A stretch of 64,000 nt of DNA, taken from NCBI GenBank assembly GCA_944387065.1, contig CALXDM010000002.1, positions 248,001-312,000 on the forward strand. The letters run 5' to 3'. Below are positions 27,114 through 35,590 of the stretch, piece after piece. The notes under the pieces are model-generated. The model was not told where the DNA came from. It searched no databases and saw nothing but the letters and a program-made list of their open reading frames with translations. The DNA is from an uncultured Oscillospiraceae bacterium. GTDB lineage: Bacteria > Bacillota > Clostridia > Oscillospirales > Oscillospiraceae. How positions within the stretch are numbered: position 1 is the stretch's first letter; every line of letters starts with the position of its first letter. Made by a program: the position numbers and the translations under genes.

Positions 27114-28883
27114 ATGCATGAACGATTTCGCCGTGGCCATCTGGCCATCTTCCTATCCTACTACAAACCCCATCTGGGCCTGTTTCTGCTGGACATGGCC
27201 TGCGCTCTTGGCATCTCCCTGGTGGACCTGGCCTTCCCCTATGTCTCCCGCCTGGCCCTGAACCAGCTGTTGCCCCAGCGGATGTTCACCGCCTTCTTCT
27301 CTGTCATGGCCATCCTGCTGGCCGCCTATGGCCTGCGGGCGGGAATGCAGTTTGTGGTCACCTACTGGGGGCACATGATGGGCGTGCGCATCGAGGCGGA
27401 CATCCGCCGGGACCTGTTCTCCCATATGCAGGACCTGTCCTTCTCCTTCTACGACCGCAACCGCACCGGCCAGCTGATGAGCCGGGCCACCAACGACCTG
27501 TTTGAGATCACCGAGCTGGCCCACCACGGGCCGGAGGACCTGTTCATCTCGCTGGTCACTCTGGGGGGCGCCTTCGCGCTGATGTGCACCATCCAATGGA
27601 AGCTGGCCCTGATCGTCTTTGCGGTGGTACCCATCTTCGTGGTGTTCACCGTCTTCCAGCGCCGGAAGATGGTGGGGGCCTCCCTCCAGGTCAAGCAGAA
27701 CATGGCGGGTATCAACGGCCAGCTGGAGGCGGCCATCTCCGGGATGCGCACGGCCAAGGCCTTTGCCAACGAGGAGCGGGAGGGAGAGAAGTTCCGCGCC
27801 TCCAACGACCGGTTCCGGGGGGCCAAACGGGGCTACTACCGGGCCATGGCCGGCTACATGGCTGGGCTAGAGTTCGCCCTGCCGGTGATGAACGTGCTGA
27901 CCATCGCCGCCGGCGGCTTCTTCATCCTGCGTGGCGAGATGGATTTGGTGGATCTGGTCACCTTCTCGCTGTATATCTCCACCTTCCTCACCCCGGTGCG
28001 CAAGCTGGCCGCCTTTGTGGAGCAATTCCTCAACGGCATGGCGGGCTTCAAGCGCTTTGTGGAGCTGATGCGGGTGGAGCCCGAGGTGCGCGACGCCCCC
28101 GACGCCCGGGAGATGGGCACCGCCCGGGGGGAGATCCGGGTGGAGGACGTGAGCTTCTCCTACCGGGGCGGCGAGCCGGTACTGCGCCACATCAACCTGC
28201 ACGTTCCCCCCGGGGAGACGGTGGCGGTGGTGGGCCCCTCGGGGGGCGGCAAGTCCACCCTGTGCCAGCTCATCCCCCGGTTCTACGACGTCACCGACGG
28301 TCGGGTGCTGGTGGACGGGGTGGACGTGCGACAGCTCACCCAGCGCTCCCTGCGCCGGAACATCGGCATCGTCCAGCAGGACGTGTTCCTCTTTGCCGGC
28401 ACCATCCTAGACAACATCCGCTATGGCCGGCCGGACGCCACTGAGGAGGAGGTGGTGGAGGCAGCCCGGCGGGCGGAGATCTACCAGGATATCATGGACC
28501 TGCCCGACGGCTTTCAAACCTATGTGGGCGAGCGGGGGGTCATGCTATCCGGAGGTCAGAAGCAGCGGGTGTCCATCGCCCGCATCTTCCTGAAGAACCC
28601 ACCCATCCTCATTCTGGACGAGGCCACCTCCGCCCTGGACTCGGTGACCGAGGCCCGCATCCAGTCCGCCTTTGAGGAGCTGGCCCGGGGCCGCACCACC
28701 CTGGTCATCGCCCACCGGCTATCCACCGTGCGCAACGCCCATCGCATCCTGGTTATCGACGAGCATCGCATCGTGGAGGAAGGCACCCACGAGCAGCTGT
28801 TGGCTGCCGGCGGGGCGTATGCCCGGCTATACCAGGCCCAGCAGGGGGAACATGGGGATGGGGAAACACAAGCGACTCAATAA
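27114..28883 (+). CDS. ABC exporter, fused permease and ATPase
   Basis: 589 aa. Six-helix type I exporter membrane domain (1-310), then the nucleotide-binding domain: Walker A GPSGGGKST, Q-loop IVQQDVFLFAGT, signature LSGGQKQRVSIARI, Walker B ILILDEAT, H-loop IAHRLST. It would act as a homodimer exporting lipids, peptides or drugs; the substrate is unknown. AAAGGAGG precedes the ATG. Closely followed by the S4-domain gene. Confidence 0.95.
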   Translation: MHERFRRGHLAIFLSYYKPHLGLFLLDMACALGISLVDLAFPYVSRLALNQLLPQRMFTAFFSVMAILLAAYGLRAGMQFVVTYWGHMMGVRIEADIRRDLFSHMQDLSFSFYDRNRTGQLMSRATNDLFEITELAHHGPEDLFISLVTLGGAFALMCTIQWKLALIVFAVVPIFVVFTVFQRRKMVGASLQVKQNMAGINGQLEAAISGMRTAKAFANEEREGEKFRASNDRFRGAKRGYYRAMAGYMAGLEFALPVMNVLTIAAGGFFILRGEMDLVDLVTFSLYISTFLTPVRKLAAFVEQFLNGMAGFKRFVELMRVEPEVRDAPDAREMGTARGEIRVEDVSFSYRGGEPVLRHINLHVPPGETVAVVGPSGGGKSTLCQLIPRFYDVTDGRVLVDGVDVRQLTQRSLRRNIGIVQQDVFLFAGTILDNIRYGRPDATEEEVVEAARRAEIYQDIMDLPDGFQTYVGERGVMLSGGQKQRVSIARIFLKNPPILILDEATSALDSVTEARIQSAFEELARGRTTLVIAHRLSTVRNAHRILVIDEHRIVEEGTHEQLLAAGGAYARLYQAQQGEHGDGETQATQ

Positions 28884-28925
28884 GTCCCCGGAGACTGCCC
28901 GGCCTTTGGAAGGGGGGGTGTGGAG

Positions 28926-29717
28926 ATGAACAAGACCCAGCTGTTGGACCGCTTTGCCCAGGACGGGGAGGAGCGAGTGGTCCTGGCCCGGGTGCTGGAT
29001 CAGCTGGATCGGGCCCAGCGCCGCTCCATCCCCTGCGTCACCCAGTTCCTCTCCCCAGCCCAGCGCGCAGCGGCCGAGCCCCTGCTGGCCGCCTTGGGCC
29101 ATCCCAGCCACCGCTTCTTTGGCGGGTATGAGGGGGCAGAGCGCACCGTGTGCGTCTTTCTGCCCCCTTGGCTGGAGGGAGAGGACTGGGACGCCGACGA
29201 GGAACTGGCCGCCGTGGAGGCCTCCTTCCCCCCTGGCGCGCAGCTCACCCACCGGGACCTGCTGGGCGCGTTGATGGGCATCGGCCTGACCCGGGAGAAG
29301 CTGGGGGATATCCTGATGCTGGACGGCCGGGCCCAAATCGTGGCCCTGAAGCAAGCCGCCCCCATCCTCCTGTCCCAGCTGGATCAGGCCGGCCGCTACC
29401 GGCTCCGGCTGCGCCCCCTCCCCTTGGATCAGCTCTCCCCCGCCCCAGTCCAGGTGCGCCTCATCCATGACACCGTGGCCACCCTGCGGCTGGACGCGGT
29501 GCTGGCCTGCGGCTTCTCCCTGGCCCGGGGAAAGGCGGCCCAGCTGGTGGCCTCCGGCAAGGTGTCCGTCAACCACCGGGAGTGCGCCAAGGGGGACCGG
29601 CTGGTAGCCCAGGGGGATGTGCTCACCTGCCGGGGGTTGGGCAAGTGCGTGGTCAAAACAGTGGGCGGCCAGTCCCGGAAGGGCCGCGTCATCCTGGAAC
29701 TAGAAAGGTATGTGTGA
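28926..29717 (+). CDS. ylmH: YlmH-family S4-domain RNA-binding protein
   Basis: 263 aa. An N-terminal alpha/beta domain typical of YlmH (QFLSPAQRAAAEPLL...HPSHRFFGGYEGAERTV) is joined to an S4 domain in the last 80 residues (TLRLDAVLACGFSLARGKAAQLVASGKVSVNH). In Bacillus the protein binds stalled 50S subunits and can take part in ribosome quality control; in many genomes it sits by division genes. Here it lies between an ABC exporter and DUF896, 42 bases and 2 bases away. The ATG at 28926 follows a G-rich ribosome site. Confidence 0.9.
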   Translation: MNKTQLLDRFAQDGEERVVLARVLDQLDRAQRRSIPCVTQFLSPAQRAAAEPLLAALGHPSHRFFGGYEGAERTVCVFLPPWLEGEDWDADEELAAVEASFPPGAQLTHRDLLGALMGIGLTREKLGDILMLDGRAQIVALKQAAPILLSQLDQAGRYRLRLRPLPLDQLSPAPVQVRLIHDTVATLRLDAVLACGFSLARGKAAQLVASGKVSVNHRECAKGDRLVAQGDVLTCRGLGKCVVKTVGGQSRKGRVILELERYV

Positions 29718-29719
29718 GC

Positions 29720-29935
29720 ATGGATCAGGCTAAGATCGACCGTATCAACGACTTTGCCCGCCGGGTGAAAGCGGGGGAGACCCTCACCCCCCAGGAACTG
29801 GCCGAGCGGGACGCCCTGCGCCGGGAGTATGTGGACAGCGTGAAGGCCAACCTGGTCAGTCAGCTGGAGCGCACCTACCTAGTAGAGCCGGACGGCACCC
29901 GGCATAAGCTGCCCAAAAAGCCCGGCCGCTCTTGA
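29720..29935 (+). CDS. DUF896 family protein (YnzC-like)
   Basis: 71 aa beginning KIDRINDFARRVKAGETLTPQELAERDALRREYVDS, the DUF896 two-helix hairpin, with a short basic tail. In Bacillus the family is partly SOS-linked and of unknown function. The start lies two bases after the ylmH stop, so translation is probably coupled. A terminator follows. Confidence 0.93.
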   Translation: MDQAKIDRINDFARRVKAGETLTPQELAERDALRREYVDSVKANLVSQLERTYLVEPDGTRHKLPKKPGRS

Positions 29936-29995
29936 AGAGAACGGCCTGGGCAAGGGCATGGGCTCCCCAGTATCACGCGGGCCCCAGCAAAGTAT

Positions 29996-30030
29996 AAAAA
30001 GGCTTCGGGCATTGTGCCCGAAGCCTTTTT
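29996..30030. terminator. Bidirectional terminator between DUF896 and csp
   Basis: AAAAAGGCTTCGGGCA (29996-30011) with exact complement (30015-30030). The stem carries an A-run and a T-run, so it works for both converging genes. Confidence 0.92.
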
Positions 30031-30042
30031 CAGATGCGGGAA

Positions 30043-30261
30043 TTACTCCTCCACCTGGGCCACCACATTGGTAGCGCGCACGCCCTTGGCCCCACGGGGA
30101 TCGGGCTCGGTCTCGAAGGTGACCTTCTGCCCCTCCAGCAGCTTCTTGTAACCCTCGGCCACGATGGCGGAGAAGTGGACGAACACGTCCTCGCTGCCGT
30201 CGTCGGGGGTGATGAAGCCGTAGCCCTTCTCAGCGTTGAACCATTTCACAGTGCCAGTCAT
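30043..30261 (-). CDS. csp: Cold-shock protein (CspA family)
   Basis: 72 aa single cold-shock domain: [11 protein letters not shown] (RNP1) and VFVHFSAI (RNP2). An RNA chaperone that melts secondary structure. It carries [13 protein letters not shown] near the end, as in Firmicute Csp proteins. AGGAGG precedes the ATG. The transcript has an untranslated leader of about 105 nt from a consensus promoter, as in temperature-sensing cspA mRNAs. Confidence 0.96.
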   Translation of the reverse strand: MTGTVKWFNAEKGYGFITPDDGSEDVFVHFSAIVAEGYKKLLEGQKVTFETEPDPRGAKGVRATNVVAQVEE

Positions 30262-30372
30262 TTGAATGCCTCCTAAGAGAGATAGATTGGAGTTTTGAAG
30301 CGGAATAGAAAAGCCCGTCCTCTCATGTACGAGGCCGGGCATTGCGGTTCATACACTCAAAACATCGTTTTG

Positions 30373-30401
30373 ATTATAGCACCCTTCCCCCCACCTGTCA
30401 A
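30373..30401 (-). promoter_or_regulatory. Consensus sigma-A promoter of csp
   Basis: Leftward TTGACA (30396-30401), 17 bp, TATAAT (30373-30378): a perfect match in both boxes and spacing. Confidence 0.9.
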
Positions 30402-30442
30402 CTGTTTTTCCAAGGGTTTCCCGAAAATCCCACCGCTGCCCC

Positions 30443-31207
30443 CTACGCGAGACCGAACAGCCGCTTGCCGTTGTCCAGGGTGATCCGGGCGCACTCCTCC
30501 GGAGTGACTCCCTTGATCTGGGCCAGCCGCCGGCAGGTATGGGACACCAGGCTGGAGTCGCACCGCCGTCCCCGGCAGGGCTCCGGGGCCATATAGGGGC
30601 TGTCGGTCTCGATCAGGATGTGTTCCAACCCTACCGCCTGGGCCGCTTCCACCGCCCGGCGGGCATTGGCATAGGTGAGCACCCCGGTGAAGGAGATCAT
30701 CCAGCCCCGGTCCACCAGCTCCCGGGCCATCTGGGCACTGCCGGAAAAGCAGTGGAACACACCGGTGACCTGGGGATACTCCCCCACGATGGCCAGGCAG
30801 TCCCCATGGGCGTCCCGGTCGTGGACGATGGCGGGCAGGCCAAGCTCCCCAGCCAGCTCCAGCTGGCGGCGGAACACCTCCTGCTGCAGATCCCGGGGCG
30901 GGTTGTCCTTCCAGTAGTAGTCCAGGCCGATCTCTCCGATGGCCCGCACCTTGGGGTGGGCGGCCAGCTGGCGCAGTTCCGACAGCCAGCCCTCCTCCCA
31001 ATCCCCGCAGTCCTCCGGGTGGACGCCCACGGCGGCATGCAGGAAGGGATAGCGCTCAGCCAGGGCGATGGCCGTCCGGCTGGAGGACAGGTCGCAGCCG
31101 GGGTTGAGCACCAACGACACTCCCTGGCCGGGCAACCCGGAGAGCACCTGATCCCGGTCGGCGTCAAATTTCTTTGAATCGTAGTGGGCGTGGGTGTCAA
31201 AAAGCAT
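30443..31207 (-). CDS. tatD: TatD-family metal-dependent DNase
   Basis: 254 aa. Metal ligands are in place: FDTHAHYD at the start, GEIGLDYY with the bridging Glu, HDRDAHGD, FHCFSG and ETDSPYMAPEP near the end. TIM-barrel 3'-5' exonuclease of DNA repair/turnover. The start at MLFDTHAHYD follows AGGAGG. Last gene of the leftward gdpP-to-tatD cluster, in the usual Firmicute position after metG. Confidence 0.96.
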   Translation of the reverse strand: MLFDTHAHYDSKKFDADRDQVLSGLPGQGVSLVLNPGCDLSSSRTAIALAERYPFLHAAVGVHPEDCGDWEEGWLSELRQLAAHPKVRAIGEIGLDYYWKDNPPRDLQQEVFRRQLELAGELGLPAIVHDRDAHGDCLAIVGEYPQVTGVFHCFSGSAQMARELVDRGWMISFTGVLTYANARRAVEAAQAVGLEHILIETDSPYMAPEPCRGRRCDSSLVSHTCRRLAQIKGVTPEECARITLDNGKRLFGLA

Positions 31208-31263
31208 GGGATTGCCTCCTCTTATCGCCTTGGGCCGGCCCATCCCCCCTTGAGCCAAGGCGG

Positions 31264-31926
31264 TTACTCAGCCAAGGGGGCGCTAAAGCGAATCTCATAC
31301 AGGTCACCGGTGCTGCCGTCGGAATAATACTCCAGGAAGGCCACCGAGAAGGTGGAGCTGCTCTCGGGCACCTGGTAGAGCAGAATGCCGGTGCGCTCCT
31401 CCCGGATGGGAAACTCCCACTCTATCGGCAGCTGCTGCTCAGACAGGTTGTACCGCTCGGTGGAACCGTCCTCCAGCCCCCGCTCCCCGTATAGGGGGAA
31501 TGCCCAGGCATCCTCGGATGTCTCCCCCTCCTGGGGATCCCACCAGATCTCAAAATCGGTGTTGAACATGGGCTGGGTGTAGTTGGTGTAGTTGTACAGG
31601 GTCACCTCGGCCACCAGCAGCTTCTGTCCCGCTTCCGGGGTCACTCCGTCAAACTCATAGCAGGTGTAGGCCTCGTCCACGCGGATATCGAAGAACTGAG
31701 TGCGCAGAGTTTCCCCCAGATAGCCTATGGCGTAACCCTCGTCATCCGGGGTAACGACGGCGTCCGACTCGTCGGGTCCCTCTGTGCGCTCCGGGTCAGG
31801 CTGGGCCTCGCTGCCTGCCGGAGCCTCCTCCGGCGGGTCAAAGTTGAACGGGGGCTCAAAGCTCCCAGTGCATCCGGCCAGGGACAGCAGCAGGGCTGCC
31901 AGCAGGCAGGTGACAATTCGTTTCAT
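31264..31926 (-). CDS. Lipoprotein with DUF4352-like domain
   Basis: 220 aa. Lipoprotein signal MKRIVTCLLAALLLSLAGC with lipobox LAGC (Cys19). An acidic Pro/Glu-rich linker (20-70) is followed by a beta-rich domain with the DUF4352 style of start (GETLRTQFFDIRVDEAYTC...GQKLLVAEVTLYNYTN). Such domains are immunoglobulin-like and exposed on the cell surface; function unknown. GGGAGG precedes the ATG. It sits between metG and tatD. Confidence 0.85.
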   Translation of the reverse strand: MKRIVTCLLAALLLSLAGCTGSFEPPFNFDPPEEAPAGSEAQPDPERTEGPDESDAVVTPDDEGYAIGYLGETLRTQFFDIRVDEAYTCYEFDGVTPEAGQKLLVAEVTLYNYTNYTQPMFNTDFEIWWDPQEGETSEDAWAFPLYGERGLEDGSTERYNLSEQQLPIEWEFPIREERTGILLYQVPESSSTFSVAFLEYYSDGSTGDLYEIRFSAPLAE

Positions 31927-31970
31927 CTTTTTCCTCCCTTATATTCCCACACTCTCGGCCCACGGCCGTC

Positions 31971-33953
31971 TCAGCACAGCTTGGCGCCGGCGGGGATGGC
32001 GTCGTCCACCATGATCAGGTTCAGTCGCTCCTCCCCCCCCTGGGTGTGCACCGCGGAGATGAGCATCCCGTTGGACTCCAGGCCCATCATCTTCCGGGGG
32101 GGCAGGTTGACAATGGCCACCAGGGTCTTCCCCACCAACTGCTCGGGCTGGTAGTACTTGGCGATCCCCGAGAGGATCTGCCGGTCGGTGCCGGTGCCGT
32201 CGTCCAGGGTGAAGCACAGCAGCTTCTCCGACTTCTTCACCCGCTGGCAGTCCTTGACCTTCACCGCCCGGAAGTCGGAACGGCAGAAGGTGTCGAAATC
32301 CACCGGCTGGGTAAGCTGAGGCTCTACCTCCACAGCGGGCTCCCCGCTGCTCTGGGTGGCCTGTTCCGCTTTCTCCAGTTCGGCCAGGGCCTGCTCCACA
32401 TCCACCCGGGGAAAGAGGTTCTCCCCTTTGGCTACCACCGCCGTCTCGCTCAACCCGCCCCAGGCCCCGGCGCTGTCCCAGGTGCGCTGCTGAGGGGGGG
32501 CGCCGATCTGGTCAAAGAGCTTGTCCATGCTCTGGGGCATGAAGGGGGTGAGCAGAATGCCACACAGGCGGGTGGCCTCCAACAGGTTGTACAGCACATG
32601 GGCCAGCCGGTGGGCGCTGCCAGGCAGCTCCTTGGCCAGGGCCCAGGGCATGGTCTCGTCAATATACTTGTTAGCCCGCTGGATTAGGGCGAACACCTCC
32701 TCCAGCGCCCGGTGGGGGGCATAGGCGTCCATGGCCTGGCGGTAGCGCTCACGCAGGCCGGCGGCCTGCTCCCGCAGCTGCCGGTCCCACGGCTGGGGCT
32801 GCTCCCACTCCCGGCATCCCCCGGGCAGGGCCCCGCCAAAGTACTTGCCCGCCATGGCGGTGGTGCGGCTGACCAGGTTGCCCAGGTCATTGGCCAGGTC
32901 GGTGTTGATGGTTTGGATGAGCAGTTCGTTGGAGAAGCTGCCGTCCGCGCCGAAGGGGAAGGTGCGCATGAGGAAGAAGCGCAGCGCGTCCACCCCAAAA
33001 CGCTCAGCCAGCAGGTAGGGATCCACCACATTGCCCTTGGACTTGGACATCTTGCCCCCGTCCAGCAGCAGCCAGCCGTGGCCAAACACCTTTTTGGGCA
33101 CCGGCTCACCCAGGCTCATGAGCATGGCCGGCCAGATGATGGCGTGGAATCGGACGATCTCCTTGCCCACGATGTTCACCCCAGGCCACCAGCCCTGATC
33201 GTAGTCGTGGTAGCGGTCGTTTCCGTAGCCCAGGGCGGTGATATAGTTGGACAGCGCGTCCACCCACACATACACCACATGGCCCGGATCAAAGTCCACC
33301 GGAATGCCCCAGGTGAAGCTGGTGCGGGAGACGCACAGATCCTCCAACCCCGGGTCCAGGAAGTTCTTGACCATCTCGTTGACCCGGCTGCGAGGCTCCA
33401 GGAAATCGGTGTGCTCCAGCAGGTCCCGCACCCGGTCGGCGTACTTGGACAGGCGGAAGAAGTAGGCCTCCTCCTGAGCGTCGGCCACGGGGCGGCCGCA
33501 GTCGGGGCAGCAGCCGTCCTTGAGCTGGCTGTCCGTCCAAAAACTCTCACAGGGCTTGCAATACTTGCCCCGGTACACCCCTTTGTAGATGTCCCCGTTG
33601 TCGTGCATCTTCCGGAAGATATACTGGATGGACTGCACATGGTAGTCGTCGGTGGTGCGAATGAAGCGATCGTTGGAGATGTTCATCAGCTTCCACAGCT
33701 CCCGTACCCCTCGGGGCCCCTCTACGATCCGATCCACAAATTCCTTGGGGGTGAGCCCGGCCTGCCGGGCCTTGTCCTCGATCTTTTGGCCGTGCTCGTC
33801 GGTGCCGGTGAGGAAGAGCACCTGCTCCCCCTTCAGCCGGTGGTAGCGGGCAATGGCGTCGGTGGCCACCGTGCAGTAGGTGTGTCCGATGTGCAGCTTG
33901 TCAGACGGGTAATAGATGGGGGTGGTCACATAAAACTTGCCGGTCTCACTCAT
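31971..33953 (-). CDS. metG: Methionyl-tRNA synthetase
   Basis: 660 aa. Class I signatures LHIGHTY (HIGH) and GGKMSKSKGN (KMSKS). The connective peptide has a zinc knuckle (CKPCESFW...CCPDCGRP), followed by an anticodon domain and the C-terminal EMAPII/Trbp111 tRNA-binding domain (about 555-660: VDFDTFCRSDFRAVKVKDCQRV). Charges tRNA-Met. The ATG overlaps the stop of the upstream membrane-protein gene by eight bases. Confidence 0.97.
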   Translation of the reverse strand: MSETGKFYVTTPIYYPSDKLHIGHTYCTVATDAIARYHRLKGEQVLFLTGTDEHGQKIEDKARQAGLTPKEFVDRIVEGPRGVRELWKLMNISNDRFIRTTDDYHVQSIQYIFRKMHDNGDIYKGVYRGKYCKPCESFWTDSQLKDGCCPDCGRPVADAQEEAYFFRLSKYADRVRDLLEHTDFLEPRSRVNEMVKNFLDPGLEDLCVSRTSFTWGIPVDFDPGHVVYVWVDALSNYITALGYGNDRYHDYDQGWWPGVNIVGKEIVRFHAIIWPAMLMSLGEPVPKKVFGHGWLLLDGGKMSKSKGNVVDPYLLAERFGVDALRFFLMRTFPFGADGSFSNELLIQTINTDLANDLGNLVSRTTAMAGKYFGGALPGGCREWEQPQPWDRQLREQAAGLRERYRQAMDAYAPHRALEEVFALIQRANKYIDETMPWALAKELPGSAHRLAHVLYNLLEATRLCGILLTPFMPQSMDKLFDQIGAPPQQRTWDSAGAWGGLSETAVVAKGENLFPRVDVEQALAELEKAEQATQSSGEPAVEVEPQLTQPVDFDTFCRSDFRAVKVKDCQRVKKSEKLLCFTLDDGTGTDRQILSGIAKYYQPEQLVGKTLVAIVNLPPRKMMGLESNGMLISAVHTQGGEERLNLIMVDDAIPAGAKLC

Positions 33954-34941
33954 GGGATGCTTCCTCCTGTCTATCCTGATCCAGGCGCTCCCCGCGGGAT
34001 GGCTCGGCCTGGGTGGGACGGGTTTGGCGTACGTCCGCCGCTGATGCGGATTCAGGCCCCTCTCCGGGCCAGCGCTCCTCCGGCTCCGGGATGAACACCC
34101 GGGCGGCCCAGGTGGGATGCTCTAAATTGACGGGCAGGCGATTGAGCACCACGAAGGCCAGCACCAGCTGGGCCCCCAACAGCAGCCCCTCCCCCCACTG
34201 CCACGATCCGGCCAGGGCCACGGCGGTGAGTACCGCCGTCATCCCCGCCAGCCAGAGGGTCCGCCGGGGCCGGGGCTGCCCGGAGGACAGCCCGCCCCAG
34301 TCCATATACAGCAGCATACCGCCCACCACTGCCAGCAGCATGGGCACATAGTCCCACAGCACCGGGTCGGCGGCGTGGCCCCGGTAGAGCTCCATCAGCC
34401 ACAGGCAGCCGTGCAGGGCGGGCAGCACGATGGCCCCTTTGCCCTGCCCCTCGCCCCGGTAGCAGGCCCTAGCCACCGCCAGCACCCCGCCGCAGCCGGC
34501 CAGGGAGGTAGCTCCGGCGGCCATCAGCAGCACGCCGTTGTTGCCCGTGGGCGCCACGCTGAGGCGGAATGCCTGCCACATGCCCCACCCCTCCCGGAAC
34601 AGCAGGGGGGCGGCCAGCAGCATCAGGAAGGCGGCCAGCACCATCACACCCAGGCCGACGAGGTCCCCCGGAGCGGACAGAGCCCGGTTCCACCGGTCCC
34701 TGCGCCGATCCCCCCTGGGGGGCTTGACCACCCGCTGGATGTTGGCCAGCAGGCCGAAGGCCGCCCCGGCGATGACCAGCGTACAGCCCAGGGCCATGCT
34801 GGCCGGAGCCATGGGGATGGGCAGACGCAGTTCCCCCTCAAAGGCGGTGGCCAACTGCCAGCGGCGCAGTATCCACGCCAGCGCGGCCAGCCCCGCCGTG
34901 ACCAGCAGCCACCGCACCCGGCCGGATCGCTTAATCTCCAT
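33946..34941 (-). CDS. Polytopic membrane protein of unknown function
   Basis: 331 aa with about seven hydrophobic helices, a basic cytoplasmic loop (KPPRGDRRRDRWNR near 80-95) and a hydrophilic Pro/Glu-rich tail of about 55 residues. No family recognised. It lies between lepB and metG with only 14 bases to lepB, and its stop is inside the metG start, so it is co-expressed with housekeeping genes. A role in the envelope is possible but not shown. Confidence 0.8.
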   Translation of the reverse strand: MEIKRSGRVRWLLVTAGLAALAWILRRWQLATAFEGELRLPIPMAPASMALGCTLVIAGAAFGLLANIQRVVKPPRGDRRRDRWNRALSAPGDLVGLGVMVLAAFLMLLAAPLLFREGWGMWQAFRLSVAPTGNNGVLLMAAGATSLAGCGGVLAVARACYRGEGQGKGAIVLPALHGCLWLMELYRGHAADPVLWDYVPMLLAVVGGMLLYMDWGGLSSGQPRPRRTLWLAGMTAVLTAVALAGSWQWGEGLLLGAQLVLAFVVLNRLPVNLEHPTWAARVFIPEPEERWPGEGPESASAADVRQTRPTQAEPSRGERLDQDRQEEASHE

Positions 34942-34955
34942 TTGCGCGTCCCTCC

Positions 34956-35579
34956 TCACAGCAGTCCAAAGTTGGAGAAGGGGTAGATCACCATGACCAC
35001 CCGGCCAATGACGCACCGCTCATCCACGATCCCGATCTCTAAATAGCGGCTGTCCGCCGACTGGTTGCGGTTGTCCCCCATGACGAACAGGCACCCCTCG
35101 GGCACGATGACATGGTTGACCTGCTCTCCGTAGCTTGGCACCTGCATCGGCTCCTTGATATAGTCCTCCTCCAGGGGTATCCCGTCCACATACACCGTGC
35201 CGGTTTCATAATCAATGTCCACCCGCTGCCCGCCAGTGGCGATGACCCGCTTGACGATGGAGTCCTCCTGGTAGGAACGCTTGGTCAGCACCACCACATC
35301 CCCTTGCTGGGGGGTATACCCCAGGGACCAGACCAGCATGGCGTCCCCGTTATGCAGGGTGTTCTCCATGGACGGCCCGCTGACCACGATGATGCGCATC
35401 ACGAAGGTGAACAGCAGGATGAGCACCGCCAACACCGTCACCAGGGTGCGCACATTCTGATACATCTCCCGGCCTGTGCTGCGCGCCTCTGCGCCAGCCA
35501 CCCGCCGGCCTGGCTCGTTCCGCCGGCCATCCGGGGTGGGGGGGAAGCCCTCCCCCTGCTGTCCCAATTGCTTTTCCAT
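34956..35579 (-). CDS. lepB: Signal peptidase I
   Basis: 207 aa. One N-terminal membrane helix (about 48-68) follows a hydrophilic, Arg/Gly-rich cytoplasmic region. Catalytic Ser in VSGPSMENTL, catalytic Lys in DSIVKRVIATGG, box E GDNRNQSADSR. It cuts signal peptides of exported proteins outside the membrane. The cytoplasmic N-terminus of about 45 residues is longer than usual. The chosen ATG follows GAGGAG; the ribosome site overlaps the end of ftsH. Confidence 0.95.
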   Translation of the reverse strand: MEKQLGQQGEGFPPTPDGRRNEPGRRVAGAEARSTGREMYQNVRTLVTVLAVLILLFTFVMRIIVVSGPSMENTLHNGDAMLVWSLGYTPQQGDVVVLTKRSYQEDSIVKRVIATGGQRVDIDYETGTVYVDGIPLEEDYIKEPMQVPSYGEQVNHVIVPEGCLFVMGDNRNQSADSRYLEIGIVDERCVIGRVVMVIYPFSNFGLL

Positions 35580-35590
35580 GCCTTTGCTCC

